From positions 1-16,160 of the forward strand of contig JALSNP010000020.1 of NCBI GenBank assembly GCA_026986935.1: a stretch of DNA of 16,160 bases. The letters are read 5' to 3'. Origin of the DNA: Pyrodictiaceae archaeon (GTDB lineage: Archaea > Thermoproteota > Thermoprotei_A > Sulfolobales > Pyrodictiaceae). A program made the position numbers and the translations under genes. The notes under the pieces were generated by a model. It did no database searches. It worked only from the letters and a program-made list of their open reading frames with translations, and was not told the origin of the DNA. Shown piece after piece: positions 12,869 to 16,160 of the stretch. Positions within the stretch are counted from its first letter, which is position 1. Each line of letters opens with the position of its first letter.

Positions 12869-13011
12869 GGGTTAACCAACTCACATACTTACATACACTG
12901 TTTACGTATTTGAACAATGTATGGAGAAGCAATGCCTCCCCATACGCTACTGCAAAAAGGTTTCCCGATACCCTACGTTAACTATATTGACTAGCCTGTT
13001 CCTGCCACGGG
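12869..13011 (-). promoter_or_regulatory. Spacer between the TasA-like genes, with terminator T-run and a second promoter
   Basis: On the minus strand, CCTTTTTGC (about 12952-12960) follows the stop of the upstream paralogue by about 55 bases. A weak TATA-like TATGTAAG (about 12890-12897) lies 25-30 bases before the next start. The two genes therefore probably have separate transcripts. Confidence 0.35.
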
Positions 13012-13563
13012 TTATGGTCCTGTTACTTCGTTCCACTGGGCGAATGTTAGCGTCACTGTGAAGCTGTATGAGGAGTTCTCAGCAGCGCTTTGCGGCACGA
13101 ATACTGATATCTGGTATGTGCTTGTGTCGTCTGGGTGCATTTGTGTGTGCTCGGGCGTGATTAGTGATACTGATAGTGGTTCGTCAGCGTTTACTGTAGA
13201 GTTGTATAGCTTTACTGGTATCGTACCTATGTTTGTTATGTTTAGGCTTATTACTGGGTTGTAGCCTGGGTACGCGTTGTCTATGGTTATGTTTAGTGTT
13301 ATTGCGTTACTGTCGCTGTCCACCTCGGCGACCTCTATGTTGCAGCTTGCTACATCCTTGCCCTCACTGTTATTGAAATTCGAGTTTGGTAGCTGTGGGT
13401 CTGGTCCTTGGTCGCTGCAACTCCAGCCAGTGAATGCTACTTTTACTTCCCCGGTGTTAACGACGCCGTTTACTTTTAGTGTCTCGCTCCACATCGAGTA
13501 TGCTCCTATTATTGATGCTAGCATTACTCCTACTATGGCTAGTCCGAATACTATTCCTTTCAT
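13012..13563 (-). CDS. TasA-like secreted protein with SipW-type signal peptide (paralogue 2)
   Basis: The 183-residue protein begins MKGIVFGLAIVGVMLASIIG followed by AYSMWSETLKVNGVVNTGEV, the same signal and first-strand module as its neighbour. The mature domain is beta-rich and has two Cys (49 and 74) in the positions matching Cys58 and Cys95 of paralogue 1, so a conserved disulfide is likely. An acidic loop VDSDSN (81-86) replaces the longer Asp-rich loop. Five N-glycosylation sequons (Asn64, 91, 108, 121, 163) suit a heavily glycosylated surface fibre. It ends QWNE plus four residues. The promoter is strong and the gene is the simplest member of the pair, so it is the better candidate for a major subunit. 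Being 48 residues shorter, it lacks the second Asp-rich insert and two Cys. Confidence 0.75.
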   Translation of the reverse strand: MKGIVFGLAIVGVMLASIIGAYSMWSETLKVNGVVNTGEVKVAFTGWSCSDQGPDPQLPNSNFNNSEGKDVASCNIEVAEVDSDSNAITLNITIDNAYPGYNPVISLNITNIGTIPVKLYNSTVNADEPLSVSLITPEHTQMHPDDTSTYQISVFVPQSAAENSSYSFTVTLTFAQWNEVTGP

Positions 13564-13604
13564 ATTGTCTCAGCTCACTCTTTGTCAGGTATAGAAAGTG
13601 ATAG

Positions 13605-13619
13605 GCTAGATATAAATAG
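13605..13619 (-). promoter_or_regulatory. Strong TATA box of TasA-like paralogue 2
   Basis: CCTATTTATATCTAG on the minus strand contains a near-consensus TATA box. The start site would be near 13586, giving a leader of about 23 bases that includes a GTGAG element before the ATG at 13563. Confidence 0.65.
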
Positions 13620-13681
13620 GTTTTACATTAGGAGAAAATATTAGCTCTATGTATTACCAGTATATATGACGAATACATACC

Positions 13682-14983
13682 CTAGCGAAGCATGATCACT
13701 ATATCGTTTACGTTTATGCCCGTGTAGCCGCCCGTGTCTATGAAGTCGCCGATGAGCGAGAAGAAGCCATAGGAGTTGTTCGTGTATAGAAACTCGTTCA
13801 ATGATAAACCTTTCTCTATTGCTTTTACCGCGGTGTTTTCATCCACTATGGCGCCTGCTACCGGGCTTGAGCCATCAACGCCGTCAGTACCTATGCAGGC
13901 TGCAACGTAGGCTGGTTTCTCTCCTAGATCGAGCGTGGATTTGAGCAGTGATAAGCATAGCTCCTGGTTCCTGCCCCCAACGCCTCTCCCCCTCACGGTT
14001 ACCGTTGTCTCGCCCCCCGCTACGAGGGCCTCGTTCTCGCCTAGCCTCTCAGCCACACCTGCTAATAGTTTGGCGACCTCGCGTGCCTCGCCCCGCATCC
14101 TATCAGTTAATATAGACACGCTGTAGCCACGGCCGTGGAGAAAGTCTTTGGCCGCTACGAGGGCGTCGAGATTCCGCGCAACAATCCTGGTAGTCACTAG
14201 AGGAGGTGACTGGGGCTTTGGTCTCTTCGCCCAAGCCTTTCTCACCAAGTCTATATAGTTGCCTAGCCCGTAGGAGGCGAGTATTCTCTCGGCCTCGGCT
14301 ATGCTGGGCATGCAGCCGGGGACTGTGGGGCCGGAGGCTATGTAGCAAGGGTTGTCTCCCACAACGTCGCTCATCACTAGGTTGATTATTCTCCTAGCCC
14401 TCGTGTACGCCAGTAATCCTCCGGCTTTGATACATGATAGCGTTGATCTCACAGCGTTGAGCTCGTGGATACTAGCGCCTCTGAGCATAAGCATCCTTGT
14501 CATCTCTTTCACGTCTTCTAGTCCTATGCATGGCTTCTCTACGAGAGCGCTACCACCCCCCGATACTAGGAAGACAATGGTAGCGTTCTCCGGGATTTCT
14601 TGGAGAAGCTCTATGATCTCCTCCGCGGCTCTCACGCTTCGCTCACTGGGCAGCGGATGGTCAGAGACCAGGACCCTTACTGGGCCTATGCGGCTGCGGG
14701 GCGCCGCTGGGGCGACTACTAGGCCTCCGTCAACCCTCCTAGCTATGCTTAGAAACGCTTCCGTCATCGTATACGCGGCTTTCCCGAAACCAATAACGTA
14801 CACGGGACTGTTCTCGGGAAGAAGCAGATTCTCTACAGCGGCGGGGATACGGGTGCAGGGATGAACAGATCTAAGACTGTGCTCTATCGCCTCTAGTACT
14901 ATTCTGCGCTGCCTCGTGCTAGCTAGTTCATCGATATTGCGTATGAACCTACCGGGGATACTGCATTCCGGGGGTTTTGGCAC
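13682..14983 (-). CDS. gckA: Glycerate 2-kinase (MOFRL family)
   Basis: The enzyme phosphorylates D-glycerate to 2-phosphoglycerate with ATP; in archaea it feeds the non-phosphorylating Entner-Doudoroff pathway. Seen in the sequence are VYVIGFGKAAYTM near the N-terminus, VFLVSGGGSALVEKP with the Gly-rich kinase loop, ARRIINLVMSDVVGDNPCYIASGPT, GGETTVTVRGRGVGGRNQE, CIGTDGVDGSSPVAGAIVD, and the MOFRL end NSYGFFSLIGDF with GGYTGINVNDIVIML. The length (433-441 residues) fits the family. The longest frame starts at GTG 15007. I prefer the in-frame GTG at 14983, because the TATA-like TATGTAAAC (about 15017-15025) would start the RNA near 14995, and GGGGAAAGG precedes this codon. It is divergent from the aldo/keto reductase. 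The symbol follows the archaeal gene family. Confidence 0.85.
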   Translation of the reverse strand: MPKPPECSIPGRFIRNIDELASTRQRRIVLEAIEHSLRSVHPCTRIPAAVENLLLPENSPVYVIGFGKAAYTMTEAFLSIARRVDGGLVVAPAAPRSRIGPVRVLVSDHPLPSERSVRAAEEIIELLQEIPENATIVFLVSGGGSALVEKPCIGLEDVKEMTRMLMLRGASIHELNAVRSTLSCIKAGGLLAYTRARRIINLVMSDVVGDNPCYIASGPTVPGCMPSIAEAERILASYGLGNYIDLVRKAWAKRPKPQSPPLVTTRIVARNLDALVAAKDFLHGRGYSVSILTDRMRGEAREVAKLLAGVAERLGENEALVAGGETTVTVRGRGVGGRNQELCLSLLKSTLDLGEKPAYVAACIGTDGVDGSSPVAGAIVDENTAVKAIEKGLSLNEFLYTNNSYGFFSLIGDFIDTGGYTGINVNDIVIMLR

Positions 14984-15099
14984 AGACCTTTCCCCGGGGT
15001 ACTCCACGAGCCCAGTGTTTACATAGGCTGCTCGTCGTTTTTCTAAGAACCTTTTTGTTACTACTCCTTGATGAAATGCTTCCTAGAGGCTGGTGGACA

Positions 15100-16071
15100 G
15101 TGGAGTATATCAGCCTAGGTAGGACGGGGCTCCGTGTATCGCGTATAGGGCTTGGCGCATGGCAGTTCACCGAGGCATGGGGGTTAACAGATTATCGTGC
15201 AGCGAAAGCAGTCATAGAGCGAGCCATCACTAACGGCGTGAACTTCTTCGATACCGCGATGCTCTATGGGCTTGGGATGAGCGAGGTCTTCCTGGGGAGA
15301 GCGCTGCGCGAGATAGGTGTGAAGAGGGACGAGGTCGTTGTCTCCACGAAAATACCCGGCGAGTTCCTAAACCCCAGTGATATCTATAAGTCTATAGAGA
15401 AGAGCCTAGCTAATCTCGGTCTAAGCTATGTAGATATATTATTGGCTCACTGGCCCCCGTGCTGGCATAACTTCCCTACATGCGAGTACGCTAGGGCATT
15501 GGAGAAACTAGTAGAGCTTGGCAAGGTTAGCTACCTTGGGCTAAGCGATTACCCAGTGGAGCTGGTGGAGAGTTTTCGCCAATGCCTAGCAAGGCACGAT
15601 GTACACGTTCTACAGCTGCGCTATAACCTTGTGGAGAGACATGCGGAGAAACAGCACATCCCCTACGCTGAGAAGAACAACATGACCGTACAGGCTTGGA
15701 GCCCTATAGCGAAGGGTGCTCTAACGGGGAAGTACGAGCCAGGTAGTCTAAGGTTCGAGGACATTAGGTCGCGAGAGCCATTATTCCACCCGGACAACTA
15801 CTCCAAGGTATGGAGGCTCGTGGAGCTGCTCCGAGAGATAGGCAGCAAGTATGGTAAGAAGCCTGTTCAGGTAGCGCTTAACTGGCTCATAATGAGCAGC
15901 CCCGTTGTGGTGCCGATACCGGGCGCGAAGAGGCCCGAGCAGGTAGACGAGCTTGTGGGGGCCACTGGGTGGAGACTAAGCTACAGCGACTGGAGGCTGC
16001 TAGAGGAGGAGTCGAGGCGTATAGAGATAAGCTACTCGGTGTTCTACCGTGAGAAAGAAGTAGCCATCTAG
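15100..16071 (+). CDS. Aldo/keto reductase
   Basis: The 323-residue NAD(P)H-dependent oxidoreductase starts VEYISLGRTGLRVSRIGLGAW. It has the family tetrad in order (numbered from GTG 15100): Asp51 and Tyr56 in FDTAMLYG, Lys84 in VVVSTKI, and His117 in ILLAHWP. GKVSYLGLSDY and the VQAWSPIAKGALTGKY segment are also typical, and the C-terminal VVPIPGAKRPEQVDE binds the cofactor phosphate or adenine end. The substrate cannot be predicted; this subgroup is often called general or L-glyceraldehyde-phosphate-reductase-like. GTG 15100 and ATG 15076 are both possible starts; the frame is open further upstream, but that part overlaps the divergent glycerate kinase and is not protein-like. Confidence 0.85.
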   Translation: MEYISLGRTGLRVSRIGLGAWQFTEAWGLTDYRAAKAVIERAITNGVNFFDTAMLYGLGMSEVFLGRALREIGVKRDEVVVSTKIPGEFLNPSDIYKSIEKSLANLGLSYVDILLAHWPPCWHNFPTCEYARALEKLVELGKVSYLGLSDYPVELVESFRQCLARHDVHVLQLRYNLVERHAEKQHIPYAEKNNMTVQAWSPIAKGALTGKYEPGSLRFEDIRSREPLFHPDNYSKVWRLVELLREIGSKYGKKPVQVALNWLIMSSPVVVPIPGAKRPEQVDELVGATGWRLSYSDWRLLEEESRRIEISYSVFYREKEVAI

Positions 16072-16132
16072 TTATCAGCACGGAGAAGCCTTTACCCTAC
16101 CTGTGCACGGTGTTTTACCTTCACTTCTAATA

Positions 16133-16160
16133 GGCCGCGTAGCTTAGCCCCATGGTCTGG
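16133..16160 (+). tRNA. Partial tRNA gene, 5' end only
   Basis: The window ends in GGCCGCG-TA-GCTT-AGCCCCATGGTCTGG, which fits acceptor, U8-A9, D stem and D loop with the GG pair of a tRNA. The anticodon lies outside, so the identity is unknown. A TTTTA-rich element about 20 bases upstream may belong to its promoter. Confidence 0.55.

Noticed and set aside
14977..15099. N-terminal extension of the aldo/keto reductase
   Set aside because: The extension overlaps the divergent glycerate kinase start and encodes a Leu/Arg-rich stretch unlike the family; family homology begins at VEYISLGRTG.

Overview
The window reads as chromosomal DNA of a hyperthermophilic crenarchaeote (Thermoproteota). Supporting signs are archaeal TATA boxes 25-30 bases upstream of starts, GGTGAT- and GGAG-type ribosome binding sites, frequent GTG/TTG starts, heavy use of AGG/ATA codons, tRNA genes with an encoded CCA end, and protein families typical of Desulfurococcales. 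A Pyrodictiaceae-like host is plausible, but that is inference.

Layout. (1) 1-2171, ordinary metabolism: the 3' part of a radical SAM protein with a TRAM-like tail, a MoaD/ThiS-type small modifier ending in GG, and a convergent double-hotdog thioesterase. (2) 2172-7240, an accessory island rich in broken or mobile DNA: a gene-poor 1-kb AT-rich stretch, a Panacea/SocA-like protein convergent with a PD-(D/E)XK-like protein, a decayed serine recombinase, a TnpB-like C-terminal fragment, a frameshifted AbrB-like gene with its promoter apparently intact, a ribbon-helix-helix protein, a DUF3800 protein, a pair of hairpins with identical loops, and an intact 58-residue AbrB-like gene behind a duplicated inverted repeat. 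It ends at a tRNA-Glu gene. (3) 7241-8856: tRNA-Glu, two overlapping type IV pilin-like genes and tRNA-Gly. (4) 8917-13563, surface-structure region, all on the minus strand: a winged-helix protein, a two-TM DUF5305-like protein, a signal peptidase I with a large extra N-terminal membrane domain, and two tandem TasA-like secreted beta-sandwich proteins. (5) 13682-16160: glycerate 2-kinase, a divergent aldo/keto reductase, and the first bases of a third tRNA.

The most interesting part is 9750-13563. The two TasA-like proteins share a signal-peptide/first-strand module, a GKD-V-C-N segment, an Asp-rich loop and a terminal QWNE motif. Beside them sit their probable processing enzyme and an accessory membrane protein. 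This is the gene set expected for an extracellular filament of the SipW/TasA type, the class to which archaeal bundling pili belong. Together with the pilin pair at 7618-8569 and its regulator-like neighbour, it suggests a surface/adhesion locus. In the island, the AbrB-like genes with palindromes around their promoters and the Panacea-like/nuclease-like pair are the best candidates for toxin-antitoxin or defence functions; no partner has been proven from sequence.
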